From an uncultured Oscillospiraceae bacterium (lineage in GTDB: Bacteria > Bacillota > Clostridia > Oscillospirales > Ruminococcaceae), in contig CAJUHS010000006.1 in assembly GCA_910586535.1 (NCBI GenBank), positions 1 to 64,000 of the forward strand: a stretch of DNA of 64,000 nucleotides, given 5' to 3'. Position numbers and translations under genes: made by a program. Every line of letters begins with the position of its first letter. The stretch's first letter is position 1. Shown here piece after piece: positions 9,125 through 18,965 of the stretch. Under the pieces are notes generated by a model, which saw nothing but the letters and a program-made list of their open reading frames with translations, made no database searches and was not told the DNA's origin.

Positions 9125-9877
9125 TTACCTCCAATTTTTGATAAGATTGAGCCTATCCATTAAGGAGTCGGCTTTGATTTTTGTTTCTGCCTTTTCAGGC
9201 TTTGCTTTGATTTCACATTTAGCGGCCAGCTTATCCATTAAAGAATTCATAACCGCTGCATTAGAAAACATCATGCTGACCTGCGGTACAGGAATTTCAT
9301 CTGTTACAGTGCTTCTTTGCATAATTTCATCTGCAAAGCCAAGTTCGATAGCCTTGTTTGCATCCATCCAGGTTTCTGCATCCATAAGATGAGAAAGCTT
9401 AGTACGACTAAGACCAGTCTTGATTTCATAAGCATTTAAAATGGAATCCTTTACACTGCCAAGCATGTCAATTGCCTTCTGCATCTCCGCAGAATTTCCA
9501 AAAGCCACAGTCATCGGATTATGGATCATCAACATGGATACAGGGGATACAAGGACCTTTGTACCTGCCATAGCAATAACAGATGCAGCTGAGGCCGCAA
9601 TGCCATCGATCTTGACCGTTACGTTTCCTTTGTAATCCATCAGCATGTTATAAATCTGTGCTGCAGCAATGCAGTCACCTCCCGGAGAGTTAATCCAAAC
9701 GGTGATATCTCCACTTCCGGCATTTAGCTCTTCTTTGAAAAGCTGCGGTGTGACATCATCATCAAACCAGCTTTCTTCGGCTATCGTGCCATTTAGAAAC
9801 AGAATCCTCTCCGTCGTCATCTCCTGTGTCTCCTGATTGGTTACCATCTGATTTTTCCAGTTCCAGAACTTCTTCAT
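9125..9877 (-). CDS. ClpP-like prohead maturation protease
   Basis: About 250 residues from ATG 9877, chosen because AGGAGG lies just upstream; the frame runs 12 codons further but without a good site. The ClpP fold is clear: INSPGGDCIAAAQIYN near residues 75-90, the nucleophile serine in DGIAASAASVIAMAG, and the catalytic histidine in LMIHNPMT. It cleaves the capsid delta-domain during head maturation. The 5' end overlaps the portal gene's 3' end by about 115 bases, common in these phages. Intact. Confidence 0.92.
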   Translation of the reverse strand: MKKFWNWKNQMVTNQETQEMTTERILFLNGTIAEESWFDDDVTPQLFKEELNAGSGDITVWINSPGGDCIAAAQIYNMLMDYKGNVTVKIDGIAASAASVIAMAGTKVLVSPVSMLMIHNPMTVAFGNSAEMQKAIDMLGSVKDSILNAYEIKTGLSRTKLSHLMDAETWMDANKAIELGFADEIMQRSTVTDEIPVPQVSMMFSNAAVMNSLMDKLAAKCEIKAKPEKAETKIKADSLMDRLNLIKNWR

Positions 9878-11120
9878 TCTGTGTTTCCTCCTTTCCTGCG
9901 AAAATGCCCGCATCCTTGAGCTTTGTCATATTGCCGTTGATAAGGTATAAGTCACCGCCTTCTTCAGCAGGGATACGGTCTAAGTTTTCAAGTTCACGTA
10001 TGTCATTGGCACTCATCCAACCATTTTGTCTGCCGATAGCGTAACCGTTCATACGGCTTTGATAATCGCCACGAAGCAATCCGTCTACGTTGAACTTAAT
10101 AAAATAAGCAGCCTTCTCAGACTGTGAAACCAATGTACGAATCATTGATTGCTCCCACCTTACAAGCCAAGGCTCTAAAGTGTACTTCACAAACTCCAAA
10201 GACTGCTGCTCTATATTAGAAAAGCTCGACTTTTCAAGATCACCCACCATGTGAGGAGGGACTCTGAAAATTCGAGCAATTTCATTGATTTGAAACTTAC
10301 GTGTTTCAAGAAACTGTGCCTGCTCTGGCGAAATGGAAATAGGCGTATATTTCATGCCCTCCTCCAGAACGGCTACTTTATTTGCATTGCCGCTGCCACC
10401 AAATGTGGACTGCCAGCTTTCACGCACCCTTTGTGGATCCTTGATGGTACCAGGGTGCTCTAAGATACCACCTGGTGTTGCACCATTAGCAAAAAACTTA
10501 GCACCGTATTCCTCACAAGCAATGGCCATTCCAATGGCATTCTTAGCCATAGCAATTGGGCTATAGCCTACAAGACCATCAAAACCAAGCCCTGGAATAT
10601 GAAGTACGTCACTTGCTCGAAGTACTACTGCGGTATCTTTATTTTTAATCGCCTCATCATTACCTCGGTAATAGGTGTAATAAAGCTGACCACTATCATC
10701 TCTATCCACCACCATTCGATTTGGCATTAGGGGATAGAGGGCTACAACTTCACCTTTTCCATTACGAATAATCTGCGCATAGGCATTACCCCACAAAAGC
10801 AGATGCGTCATCAAAATTTCCCTGAATACAAATGAGGTCATTTCAGAATTCGGTTCATCATGCAGCAAGGTATACAGCGGATGGTCGATAGCTTTTTCTT
10901 TACCTCCTGTATCTGTATAACGGTAAACGTGTAGCGGCAAGCCTGCTACAGCTTCTGCCAAAATACGCACGCAGGAATATACTGCGGTCATTTGCATAGC
11001 AGAACGTTCCGTTACCGCTTTACCTGAGGTAGAGCCTCCAAACAGAAAACGATAAGCGCTTCCTGCTGTTGCATTGGTGGGCTTATCTCTTGCCTTAAAT
11101 ATTCCAGCTAAAATTCCCAT
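9762..11120 (-). CDS. Phage portal protein, HK97 family
   Basis: About 452 residues from ATG 11120 (AAGGGAG 10 bases upstream; a GTG at 11129 is too close to that site). Family features are SAMQMTAVYSCVRILAEAVAGLPLHVYR near the start, the DEPNSEMTSFVFREILMTHLLLWGNAY stretch, AGEEYGAKFF-like and GGILEHPG motifs mid-protein, and the FRVPPHMVGDLEKSSFSNIEQQSLEFV block. The protein forms the dodecameric DNA gate at one capsid vertex. It lies between large terminase and protease genes. The acidic C-terminal tail overlaps the protease start. Intact. Confidence 0.93.
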   Translation of the reverse strand: MGILAGIFKARDKPTNATAGSAYRFLFGGSTSGKAVTERSAMQMTAVYSCVRILAEAVAGLPLHVYRYTDTGGKEKAIDHPLYTLLHDEPNSEMTSFVFREILMTHLLLWGNAYAQIIRNGKGEVVALYPLMPNRMVVDRDDSGQLYYTYYRGNDEAIKNKDTAVVLRASDVLHIPGLGFDGLVGYSPIAMAKNAIGMAIACEEYGAKFFANGATPGGILEHPGTIKDPQRVRESWQSTFGGSGNANKVAVLEEGMKYTPISISPEQAQFLETRKFQINEIARIFRVPPHMVGDLEKSSFSNIEQQSLEFVKYTLEPWLVRWEQSMIRTLVSQSEKAAYFIKFNVDGLLRGDYQSRMNGYAIGRQNGWMSANDIRELENLDRIPAEEGGDLYLINGNMTKLKDAGIFAGKEETQNEEVLELEKSDGNQSGDTGDDDGEDSVSKWHDSRRKLV

Positions 11121-11137
11121 AGGAATCACACTCCCTT

Positions 11138-12735
11138 CTATATGAACAGTATGCCGCGTTCATCATAAACGCTGGCGGTGTTATTGTTACCACAACGAAT
11201 TGCACGATCCAGTCCCATAATCGTTGCCACAGCACCGTCGATTTTTTCTGTGGACTTTTCTTTGTCTGCTTTAATATTTCCAGCCGGATCGGTACGAATA
11301 AAGATGTTATCCATCATCCATCGCAATACCGGATGACCTCCATGTGCTAGCTTTCCTTCCAGCGTTAGCTTCATGAGTTCTTTAGTAGGTGGTGACATAT
11401 CCTTAAAGCCCTGACCAAATGGAACTACCGTAAATCCCATACCTTCTAAGTTCTGGACCATCTGCACAGCGCCCCAACGGTCAAATGCAATTTCTCTGAT
11501 ATTGTACTTCTCACCAAGCCTCTCAATAAACTTTTCAATGTAACCATAATGAACAACGTTACCCTCTGTGGTTTGAAGGAAACCTTGTCGTTCCCATACA
11601 TCATAAGGAACATGGTCACGCCTTACACGAAGCTCTAAGGTATCCTCCAGAATCCAAAATATGGAAGCATCACAAATTTGTCGTCTTCATCTTCTGGCGG
11701 GAACACTAAAACAAACGCAGTAATATCCGTTGTGCTAGAAAGGTCAAGTCCTCCATAGCAAACTCTACCCTCCAACGCCTCCTCAAATACTGCAAATGCA
11801 CATGCATCCCATTTTTCCATAGGCATCCAGCGCACCGCTTGCTTAACCCACTGATTCAAACGTAGCTGCCTGAAGGCATTCTCTTCACCAGGATTTTGTC
11901 TGGCTGATTCACAAGCTGCCTGTACCTTATCGATACCTATAGTCTCACCAAGAGAGGGATTTGCCTTCTTCCACACTTCTGGATCTGTCCAATCCTCTTC
12001 TGTTGTTGCACCGTAGATAACAGGGTAGAAGGTGCTATCCTTCTTTCTGCCTTCTAAAATATCCAGCGCCTTTTGATGTGTTTCATAACAGATGGAATTG
12101 GTATCGGTGCCTGCTGTCGTAATCAAAAAGTACAAGGGCTGCATACGAGCATCACCGGAGCCCTTCGTCATAACGTCAAAGAGCTTTCGGTTTGGCTGTG
12201 TGTGCAGCTCATCAAATACAACACCATGAATGTTAAAGCCATGCTTTGAGTAGGCCTCCGCAGATAGCACCTGATAAAAGCTATTCGTAGGAAGATATAC
12301 AATTCTCTTCTGGGACGCCAGTATCTTGCACCTTTTATTTAAGGCCGGACACATACGCACCATATCTACAGCAACGTCAAATACAATCGTTGCCTGACCT
12401 CTATCCGCAGCGCAGCCATAAATTTCAGCACGCTGCTCTTCATCTCCACAACAAAGTAAAAGAGCGACCGCCGCTGCAAGTTCACTCTTTCCATTTTTCT
12501 TTGGCACCTCAATGTATGCCGTATTAAATTGTCTGTAGCCATTTGGCTTTAAGGTTCCGAAGATATCTCGGATAATTTGCTCCTGCCAGCTAAGTAGCTT
12601 GAAGGGCTTTCCAGCCCAGGTTCCTTTGGTATGGCAGAGGCTTTCAATAAACATCACAGCAAAATCAGCAGTATCTTCATCATAGAAGCTGTCTTTTGCC
12701 ATGAACTTCGTAGGAGTGTATCCCTTCTTTGCCAC
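11138..12735 (-). pseudogene. Terminase large subunit with a one-base frameshift
   Basis: The start is taken as GTG 12735 (GAGGTG 6 bases upstream). The first part, to about 11,635, holds the packaging ATPase: a Walker A-like VPKKNGKSE, Walker B VVFDELHTQP and a coupling TAGTDT motif. The second part (to 11138) holds the nuclease end (FDRWGAVQMVQNLEGMGF, DKEKSTEKIDGAVA). The frames join if one T is added to the TTTT run at 11659-11656. The restored reading (FWILEDTLELRVRRDHVPYD) is the normal family sequence across the break. DNA packaging should therefore be lost unless ribosomes slip here. Confidence 0.85.
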
Positions 12736-12806
12736 TGCAATCACCTCTATTTCTTTTTGCGTAACGAAAAACAGAGCCATATGGCCCTGTCATTCCTTTT
12801 CGATTT

Positions 12807-13280
12807 TTAATTGTAGTTATTAAGTAAGATGCAAAGCGCAAGCTCTGCTTCCTGGCAGGCAGGCTCAAGCTCCCAAGCGCTATCGTATTTCGCAATGAAC
12901 TCTCCGTTCATTCTAAGCGAAAGCTCTGAAATTTTACCTTTGTTGATTCCGGCGCTGTCAGCTTCAGCCAGTGCCTTTACGCGGTAATGAATCACTTTAT
13001 TGCCTCCGTCTTTTTTCGGAATTCCAATAGAGCCTTCCTTCCACGAATATGGTTTACTGTCTGTGCTTATCCTTCTGCAGCTATCCTCGCCATAAACCAC
13101 GCTAAGCCCGCAGCCATTGTCCCACGCCACCATAATGCTGCCTATATCATCAACGCCTGTAACGGTACCTTGGGTTCCTACAGGCGGCGCCTGAACATCC
13201 TCCATGTGCACCAGCTCAACTCTTGTGCCTACCAGGTATTCTTTTTTGATTCGTTCTACAATATTTTTATTTGGAAACAT
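12807..13280 (-). CDS. DUF4314-containing phage protein
   Basis: 157 residues with GGAGGTGCAAATTTC before the ATG. Residues about 14-75 (GTRVELVHMEDVQAPPVGTQGTV, IGSIMVAWDNGCGLSVVYGEDSCRR) match the small beta-barrel DUF4314 seen next to terminases and methylases in clostridial phages. The remainder (from about 80) is an added segment with KALAEADSAGINKGKISELSLRMN. Function unknown. It sits between the methyltransferase and terminase genes on the same strand. Confidence 0.75.
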   Translation of the reverse strand: MFPNKNIVERIKKEYLVGTRVELVHMEDVQAPPVGTQGTVTGVDDIGSIMVAWDNGCGLSVVYGEDSCRRISTDSKPYSWKEGSIGIPKKDGGNKVIHYRVKALAEADSAGINKGKISELSLRMNGEFIAKYDSAWELEPACQEAELALCILLNNYN

Positions 13281-13357
13281 GAAATTTGCACCTCCATTTT
13301 GATACTATATATCACTCTAAACCGCCAAAATAGCAAGTGATATCTTGGAATAAGTGC

Positions 13358-14602
13358 TTATTTATTTTCTTCCAAATCCACTGCTTCAAAAGGAATGACC
13401 TCACCGTTTCTAATAACAGAGACGTTTTCTGCAGAGCCTACCTGTTCAATATATCTTTTTACGATTACATCACAGAACTTTTCATCCAGTTCAATGGTTC
13501 TGCAATACCTGCCGGTCTGCTCACACGCAATCAGCGTGGAACCGCTGCCGCCAAAAGGATCCAGCACAATGCAGTTTGTCATGCTGGAGTTCTTAATCGG
13601 ATACGCAATCAGCGGTACCGGCTTCATCGTAGGATGATCACCGTTTTTCTTAGGCTTATCAAATTCCCAGATGGTAGTTTCTTTTCTGCCAGAATACCAC
13701 TGGTGCTTTCCGGACTTCTTCCAGCCAAACAAGCATGGCTCGTGCTGCCACTGATATGGGCTTCTTCCTAACACCAGGCTCTGCTTCTTCCAAATGCAGG
13801 TGCCGGAAAGATAAAAGCCAGCTTCCGCAAAGGCCCTTCTAAAATTAAGGCCTTCTGTATCTGCATGGAACACATAAATACTGGCGTCATCCGCCATTGC
13901 CTGGTACATACAAGAGTAAGCGTCAAACAGAAATTGGTAAAACTTATCGTTTGCCATATTATCATTTTTGATTTTTCCTGCGCTGCCTTCGTAGTTCACG
14001 TTATACGGAGGATCTGTTACCACCAGGTTTGCTTTCTTACCCTCCATCAGAAGCTCGTAGGTTTCCGGCTTTGTGCTATCACCGCAAACAAGACGATGGT
14101 TACCAAGCACCCACACATCACCGGCTTTTGTGAAGGTAGGCTTTTCAAGCTCAGCATCTACATCGAAATCGTCATCCTCCACATCATCATCGGAGGCAAA
14201 CAGGTCTGCGATTTCTTTATCATCAAAACCAGTAAGTCCGATGTCAAAAGCCTCTGCCTGCAAAGCCTCGATTTCAATTCTCAACAGCTCTTCATCCCAG
14301 CCAGCGTCCATCGCCATACGGTTATCCGCAAGGATATACGCTTTCTTCTGTGCTTCGGTTAAGTAGTCCACAAACACACATGGGATTTCCTTGATGCCTT
14401 CCTCCTTAGCTGCCATGATTCGACCATGACCGGCGATGACATTTAGGTCCCTGTCAATAATGACCGGATTGATAAAACCAAACTCACGTAGAGATGAGCG
14501 AAGCTTCATCACCTGCGCAGGGGAATGAGTTCTTGCGTTATTCACATAAGGTATCAATTTAGAGGTTTCAATCAGCTTCATTTCTGTCGTTGTTTTGCTC
14601 AT
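13358..14602 (-). CDS. DNA methyltransferase with N-terminal ParB/Srx domain
   Basis: 414 residues, ribosome site GGAGGTGCAGC. Residues about 10-115 are a ParB-like domain (NNARTHSPAQVMKLRSSL, VIAGHGRIMAAKEEG). From about 155 comes a beta-class amino-methyltransferase: DPPYNVNY (motif IV, catalysis) precedes DPFGGSGSTLIACEQTGR (motif I, SAM binding) near residue 350. Such proteins methylate adenine or N4-cytosine in phage DNA, probably as protection against host restriction. The SAM synthetase relic just upstream suggests the pair once worked together. Intact. Confidence 0.92.
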   Translation of the reverse strand: MSKTTTEMKLIETSKLIPYVNNARTHSPAQVMKLRSSLREFGFINPVIIDRDLNVIAGHGRIMAAKEEGIKEIPCVFVDYLTEAQKKAYILADNRMAMDAGWDEELLRIEIEALQAEAFDIGLTGFDDKEIADLFASDDDVEDDDFDVDAELEKPTFTKAGDVWVLGNHRLVCGDSTKPETYELLMEGKKANLVVTDPPYNVNYEGSAGKIKNDNMANDKFYQFLFDAYSCMYQAMADDASIYVFHADTEGLNFRRAFAEAGFYLSGTCIWKKQSLVLGRSPYQWQHEPCLFGWKKSGKHQWYSGRKETTIWEFDKPKKNGDHPTMKPVPLIAYPIKNSSMTNCIVLDPFGGSGSTLIACEQTGRYCRTIELDEKFCDVIVKRYIEQVGSAENVSVIRNGEVIPFEAVDLEENK

Positions 14603-14614
14603 GCTGCACCTCCA

Positions 14615-15386
14615 TTAAAAAAGGCCCCACTCGGCAAACTTCTCAAAGCCACCAATGGAGTCAATGTATTCTTTTGCTTGTTTTACAATCTCGCTATAAG
14701 GTACGCCATCAATAGTGTCGTCTCCAATCGCGCAGCAAAAGCTGACCGGTTTTCCAGTTCTTTGCGCTTTTAGGAAAGCATAAATATTTACAGAAACATC
14801 TGCCTTGGATAAGTCTTTACCATGAAGGCCACCACCGGTTACGGAGTCCGCCATATCACTACCGAGCTTTCTGTCTGTGACGCCAGTATCTACATCAGTG
14901 CCACCAGTCCAATCTCCCAGAGGATTGATTTCAGCAGCTTCGTATTTTTCTTTGAGCGCAGCTGTTTTGGCATTACTCTGGCAAATGATAAGTCTTGCTT
15001 CATCCAGGATGTATTTTCCGTCATAAGGGTAGGTGCTATAAATATCGCGTGCAATGGCGGATAACTCTTGCTGTTCCTTTGTAAGTGGCATACCTTTGAA
15101 GATACCATTATCACCGCAGCGGTGTCCCTTCGACTGATTTTCAGATAAGTGCTTATCCTGCAATGTCGCATTTAATTTTCCCGGCGATACGCTTAATCGC
15201 ATTTTTTATTTTATTCACATTCAAGTCAGTAGTGGTTTCAATGATGGCATGGCATTTTCCATGACCAATCAATACCTCCACTGCAATTTTAGGATTTTCA
15301 TCCACCTGATACGCAAGGTCTACAATGGCACCTGCGATTCTATCTGCCACCTTATCCGGATGGCTCGGATTTACTTTTTCAATCAT
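14615..15386 (-). pseudogene. Phage S-adenosylmethionine synthetase, frameshifted
   Basis: The frame from ATG 15386 begins with the ATP-binding motif of MetK (EKVNPSHPDKVADRIAGAIVD) and ends early at 15153 after KIKCDIAG. A second frame continues with QDKHLSENQSKGHRCGDNGIF and then the MetK C-terminal motif SVTGGGLHGKDLSKADVS, ending at 14615. Joining the two needs a small indel near 15,160, where I infer a loss of about five bases. The encoded form (about 255 residues) is shorter than bacterial MetK (about 380), as in other phage copies. It starts overlapping the small terminase stop. Confidence 0.8.
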
Positions 15387-15388
15387 AA

Positions 15389-15928
15389 CTACTGTCCTTT
15401 CCTTGTACGAAGCAACCTTTCCATCACATCATCCTGTGGTGTTGCTCCGGTATATTCTACTGTCGCGTTTTCTTTTACAATCTGGTAAATCTGAAACCAG
15501 GATTGATTTGCCTGTTTGGTAAATTGCTGCAGCATCGATACATACGGTGATGCGATTGCATTACCAGTTGTCGGATGTTTTGCAAGAAGACCATAATCAG
15601 AAATACACTGCTCGCACTGAATCTGTCTGGCCACGCTCATAGCGTACTGGTTAATAAGCTGCACATTCACATATTCTGTACAGCCGACCTTCTTCAGCCA
15701 CTCCCAGGTTTCCTTAAATATCTCTTCTGCGCAAAGCTCCATACCATTTTTCTGTCTTGCTTTCATGTAATCCTTAATTGAAGGCATATCGACGCCTTCT
15801 AATTCTGGCGCATCGGGCAGCTCAATGATTGGTGCGGATTTACCCGCAGAGATTTTCTCTGTCAGGGCCTTACGTTTAGGGCCGCTACCCATTCTGGCAC
15901 CGCCTCGTGCAGTTCCGTCCTTAGCCAA
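15389..15928 (-). CDS. Terminase small subunit (P27 family)
   Basis: About 179 residues from TTG 15928, chosen because AGAGGTG lies 8 bases upstream and the product then starts MAKDGTARGGARMGSGPKRK, a very common opening for this family. The basic N-terminus is followed by helical DNA-binding and oligomerisation segments (ICAEEIFKETWEWLKKVG-like, YAMSVARQIQCEQ, PYVSMLQQFTKQANQ). It recognises the packaging site and regulates the large subunit. It ends in TAG that overlaps the SAM synthetase start region, showing that TAG works as a normal stop here. Confidence 0.87.
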   Translation of the reverse strand: MAKDGTARGGARMGSGPKRKALTEKISAGKSAPIIELPDAPELEGVDMPSIKDYMKARQKNGMELCAEEIFKETWEWLKKVGCTEYVNVQLINQYAMSVARQIQCEQCISDYGLLAKHPTTGNAIASPYVSMLQQFTKQANQSWFQIYQIVKENATVEYTGATPQDDVMERLLRTRKGQ

Positions 15929-15940
15929 TTTTCTCACCTC

Positions 15941-16047
15941 TTTTCCGCCGGGCCTTTAATACCCCGTTTGAATACCGATTTTTGCGCGTAAGGGCCCACG
16001 CCCGTTGCACGACTATTTTGTTTTAGAGATTTTGACCGCCCCTCCCG
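15941..16047. other. Gene-free stretch between HNH and small terminase (candidate cos region)
   Basis: About 110 bases with no frame, holding GC-rich runs (GTAAGGGCCCACGCCCG around 15,989-16,005) between the HNH nuclease and small terminase genes. In cos phages with the HNH-TerS-TerL order the cohesive-end site often lies here. That is the only basis for the suggestion; no overhang can be read. Confidence 0.3.
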
Positions 16048-16407
16048 TCAACGATTATGCCAACGGTCACCGCTTTCCGCATGGATTCTTGCATGACACG
16101 ACTTGCACAAAGCAATCAGATTATTTCTGTCATGAGTTCCACCCTTAGACAAAGGAACGATGTGATGAATCCCTTCTGTTGGTGTGTAACGACCTTCCTC
16201 CAAACACTTCTGACACAAAGGATGTGCAGCTGCAAAGCTATCTCTTATCCTTTTCCAAACTCTTCCGTACTTTTTCTTGGTGGCTGGATCCCTGTCGTAC
16301 TTTTCATACCTTTTGTTTTCTTCCTTCTCATGCACCTCACAGTAGCGACCGTAAGTTAAGTTCGGACAGCCGCTTTTGCTGCATGGACGCATTGGTTTTC
16401 TGGGCAT
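16048..16407 (-). CDS. HNH endonuclease, terminase-associated
   Basis: About 119 residues from ATG 16407 (GGAGGAGCCAC upstream). N-terminal cysteines (CSKSGCPNL, GRYCEVHEK) and the pair CQKC/CKSC frame a zinc-stabilised HNH fold with the core GIHHIVPLSKGGTHDRNNLIALC. In many HK97-type phages this nuclease is encoded beside the small terminase and helps the specific cut that starts packaging. Intact. Confidence 0.9.
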   Translation of the reverse strand: MPRKPMRPCSKSGCPNLTYGRYCEVHEKEENKRYEKYDRDPATKKKYGRVWKRIRDSFAAAHPLCQKCLEEGRYTPTEGIHHIVPLSKGGTHDRNNLIALCKSCHARIHAESGDRWHNR

Positions 16408-16479
16408 GTGGCTCCTCCTTTCTGGCATAAGAAAAGCCCTGCAGGAAGGTCCCACAAGGCTCTCTTAATTCTTACTCTT

Positions 16480-16492
16480 TCGCTATTATAAT
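16480..16492 (-). promoter_or_regulatory. Possible late promoter -10 region
   Basis: The minus strand carries TATTATTATAATAG in a short AT-rich gap before the HNH and packaging genes. It contains a perfect TATAAT, but no good -35 lies 17 bases upstream, which would fit a promoter needing the phage activator encoded just upstream. Weak evidence. Confidence 0.3.
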
Positions 16493-16525
16493 AATATCAG
16501 AAGGGAATACTCTCATTCTATCCAT

Positions 16526-16945
16526 TTAACTCTCATGTTTTAGAATTTCTTCCACTTCTTTTAACGCCGCATCATGCAGGCGGTACGTATGCTGAATGCT
16601 GTAGCCAAGCTCCACTGCAATTCTCTCCCAGGAGATAAAGCTAAGATAACGCTTCTCTAAAATGGTTCTAAGCTCAAGGCTAGAAACCGCTTTTATTACA
16701 TCCATGATTTCACGCTTCAAATTTACCAGCGCAATCATGTCATTTTTGATTTCCTCCTGCAAATCTATAATCTTCATCACTGCATCTGCCATACGGGAAC
16801 CACCACGATTTGGATTTCTCGGCATATCGCTAATAACAGCAGTGCAGCTTGTGGCTAAGTCATTTAAGGCTTCGATTTGTTCCACCTTCGTTCTAATACT
16901 TGCATCCAGGAAACGGGCCTGTAAAAGATATTCTTTAGAAGTCAT
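16526..16945 (-). CDS. DUF1492/sigma-like late regulator
   Basis: 139 residues, GGGAGGAAAG before ATG 16945. Mostly helical. The last 50 residues (ELRTILEKRYLSFISWERIAVELGYSIQHTYRLHDAAL) form a sigma region 4-like helix-turn-helix. Small proteins of this type sit just upstream of the HNH and terminase genes in Firmicutes phages and are thought to switch on late transcription. The stop of the preceding small gene overlaps its start. Confidence 0.75.
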   Translation of the reverse strand: MTSKEYLLQARFLDASIRTKVEQIEALNDLATSCTAVISDMPRNPNRGGSRMADAVMKIIDLQEEIKNDMIALVNLKREIMDVIKAVSSLELRTILEKRYLSFISWERIAVELGYSIQHTYRLHDAALKEVEEILKHES

Positions 16946-17126
16946 GTTTTCTTTCCTCCCTTAATCGCTTGATTAAAAATTCCGGATCAACAGAGGTTAA
17001 TGCAGAAAACAAATCAGACCGAAAGAAGCGCTCTATCGAATTGATTTCTGAAGGACTCGTTGTATTGCGGTAGTCCTTCACAGCCTGCATAATAATCGCA
17101 TTTGCTAATTTTTCATATGGATCCAC
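16935..17126 (-). CDS. Small conserved phage protein
   Basis: About 63 residues from GTG 17126 (GGAGG 8 bases upstream). Helical, with NAIIMQAVKDYR and ALTSVDPEFLIKRLREE segments. I have seen proteins of this type between helicase and late-regulator genes in clostridial prophages, but no function is known to me. The overlap with the next gene suggests coupled translation. Confidence 0.6.
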   Translation of the reverse strand: MDPYEKLANAIIMQAVKDYRNTTSPSEINSIERFFRSDLFSALTSVDPEFLIKRLREERKHDF

Positions 17127-17174
17127 TACCAATACCTCCGGTGATTTTGTTCCCTCGGATTGTCGTAGATTGTC

Positions 17175-18566
17175 TTAGGTCGTCGTTATTTGTCGAAGAT
17201 TGTCATTTTTTAGGTTTGCTTTCACCGCATCGATAAGTGCCTTCTGGTTTGTATCCTTAGAAGATAAGGCATCCAGAATATCCTCATCAATGGTACCGGC
17301 AGTTACAATATGCTGCACAACAACAGTTTTCTCATTTTGGCCCTGTCGCCACAAACGTGCTACTGTCTGTTGGTATAATTCCAGAGACCAGGTGAGACCG
17401 AACCACACGATGGTGTTTCCACCTTTTTATAAATTCAGGCCATGACCAGCAGAGGCCGGATGAATTAAGCCTACATCGTATTTACCGCTATTCCAGTTAC
17501 AGATATTTTCTTCCGTAACGATTCTGGAATAGGAAACCTTAAGTGCATCCAGCTTTGCAGTAATTCTTTCAAGGTCATGCTTGAACCAATAACATAACAG
17601 AATCGGACTCTGTGCAGCTTCGATAATATCCTCCAAAGCCTCCAGCTTCCTGTCATGAATATGCACTGCTTCACCGGTTTCGGAATACACTGCACCATTT
17701 GCCATTTGTGAAAGTTTCCCGGAAAGGGCTGCTGCATTTGCGGCAGTGATTGCTTCATCCTCTTTGTATGGAAGTATCAAATCTTGTCGCATTTCGTCGT
17801 AAAGTGCCTGTTCAGACTCGTCCATATAAACGGGATATCTATTTTCAATCAGCTCCGGCATCTTAAGGTGATCCAACGCTTTCATGGAAATAGTGATATC
17901 AGAAATTTTATCGTAGATTTGTTTTTCAGCACCTGGACGCAGCTTATATGAATAAACAATCTGGCCATTCATACGGTCAGGCACAAAATAACAGTTGCGA
18001 TATTGTGTAATGAATCTTCCAAGTCTGGCCCCCATATCTAAGCACTTAAACTGTGCGAACAAGTCCATCATACCATTGGGTGAAGGTGTACCCGTAAGCC
18101 CAACAACACGTTTAATCCTCGGACGCACCTGCATAAATGCTTTGAAGCGTTTGGAGTTCCAATTCTTAAAGGAACTCAGCTCATCGATAACGACCATATC
18201 GTAATCAAAAGGCACGCCGCTTTTTTCTACAAGCCACTGTACGTTCTCTCGATTGATAATGTAGATGTCTGCATCCTTTTTCAAAGCTTCAATACGTTCC
18301 TTTTCTGTGCCAACTGCAATGCTGTATCTTAAGTGGGATAAGTTATCCCATTTCTTTATTTCATCAGACCACGTTACCTTTGCTACTCGAAGCGGTGCAA
18401 TCACCAGAACCTTTGATACCTCAAAAGCATCGTACATCAGCTGGTTAATAGCATCTAAGGTACATACGGTCTTACCAAGTCCCATTTGTAAAATAATCGC
18501 TGCGACCGGATGGGATATAATAAACTCGGTCACATACTTCTGATAATCATGTGGTTTGTATTCCAT
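17175..18566 (-). pseudogene. SNF2-family DEAD-box helicase with in-frame ochre codon
   Basis: Starts at ATG 18566, overlapping the VRR-NUC stop. The first 380 codons hold the SF2 motifs: LQMGLGKTVCTLDAI (Walker A), VVIDELSSFKN (DEAH-like) and GLTGTPSPNGMMDLFAQ (motif III). At 17429-17427 TAA interrupts ASAGHGLNL. The same frame continues KGGNTIVWFGLTWSLELYQQTVARLWRQGQ (motifs V/VI with the arginine finger) to 17175. The family has Q (LNLQKGG) at that spot, so CAA to TAA is likely. Without motif VI the truncated protein should lack ATPase coupling. Normally paired with the VRR-NUC nuclease in phage replication or recombination. Confidence 0.87.
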
Positions 18567-18825
18567 CAAGGATACCTCCAATCTGTAACGGGGAGTCTAA
18601 CACATAGACTGCCACGCCTAATTTTCTAAGTTGCTTATGGCGGTGCAGCTGAATGGCTCTGGGCTTTTCACCAGGACGCTTCACTTCTACGAAACCAACC
18701 TTCCCGTCAGGTAATATGACGATGCGATCGGGCCAGCCTACGGTCCCAGAAATCCACTTCTCACACAAGCCGCCACGCTTTTTAACTTCATCAATTAACT
18801 GTTTTTCAAGCTCACGTTCTCTCAC
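18547..18825 (-). CDS. VRR-NUC domain nuclease
   Basis: 92 residues, essentially one PD-(D/E)XK VRR-NUC domain: an N-terminal helix (EKQLIDEVKKRGG), the catalytic GWPDRIVILPDG and FVEVKRPGE, and a C-terminal HRHKQLRKLGVAVYVLDS. Stand-alone copies cut branched DNA and are very often encoded with an SNF2-like helicase in phages, as here where the two genes overlap by 20 bases. Intact. Confidence 0.9.
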   Translation of the reverse strand: MRERELEKQLIDEVKKRGGLCEKWISGTVGWPDRIVILPDGKVGFVEVKRPGEKPRAIQLHRHKQLRKLGVAVYVLDSPLQIGGILDGIQTT

Positions 18826-18965
18826 AGCAGACCTCCATCAAAATTTCATAGGTGACACCCATTCCTCTCATTTCCAAAACTTCTCTTATAGCATTTTTTA
18901 TTAAAAATCTTTCTATAGGGACTTTTATGGTAAGAGTAGAATGACTACCACTTTTTATATTTTCA

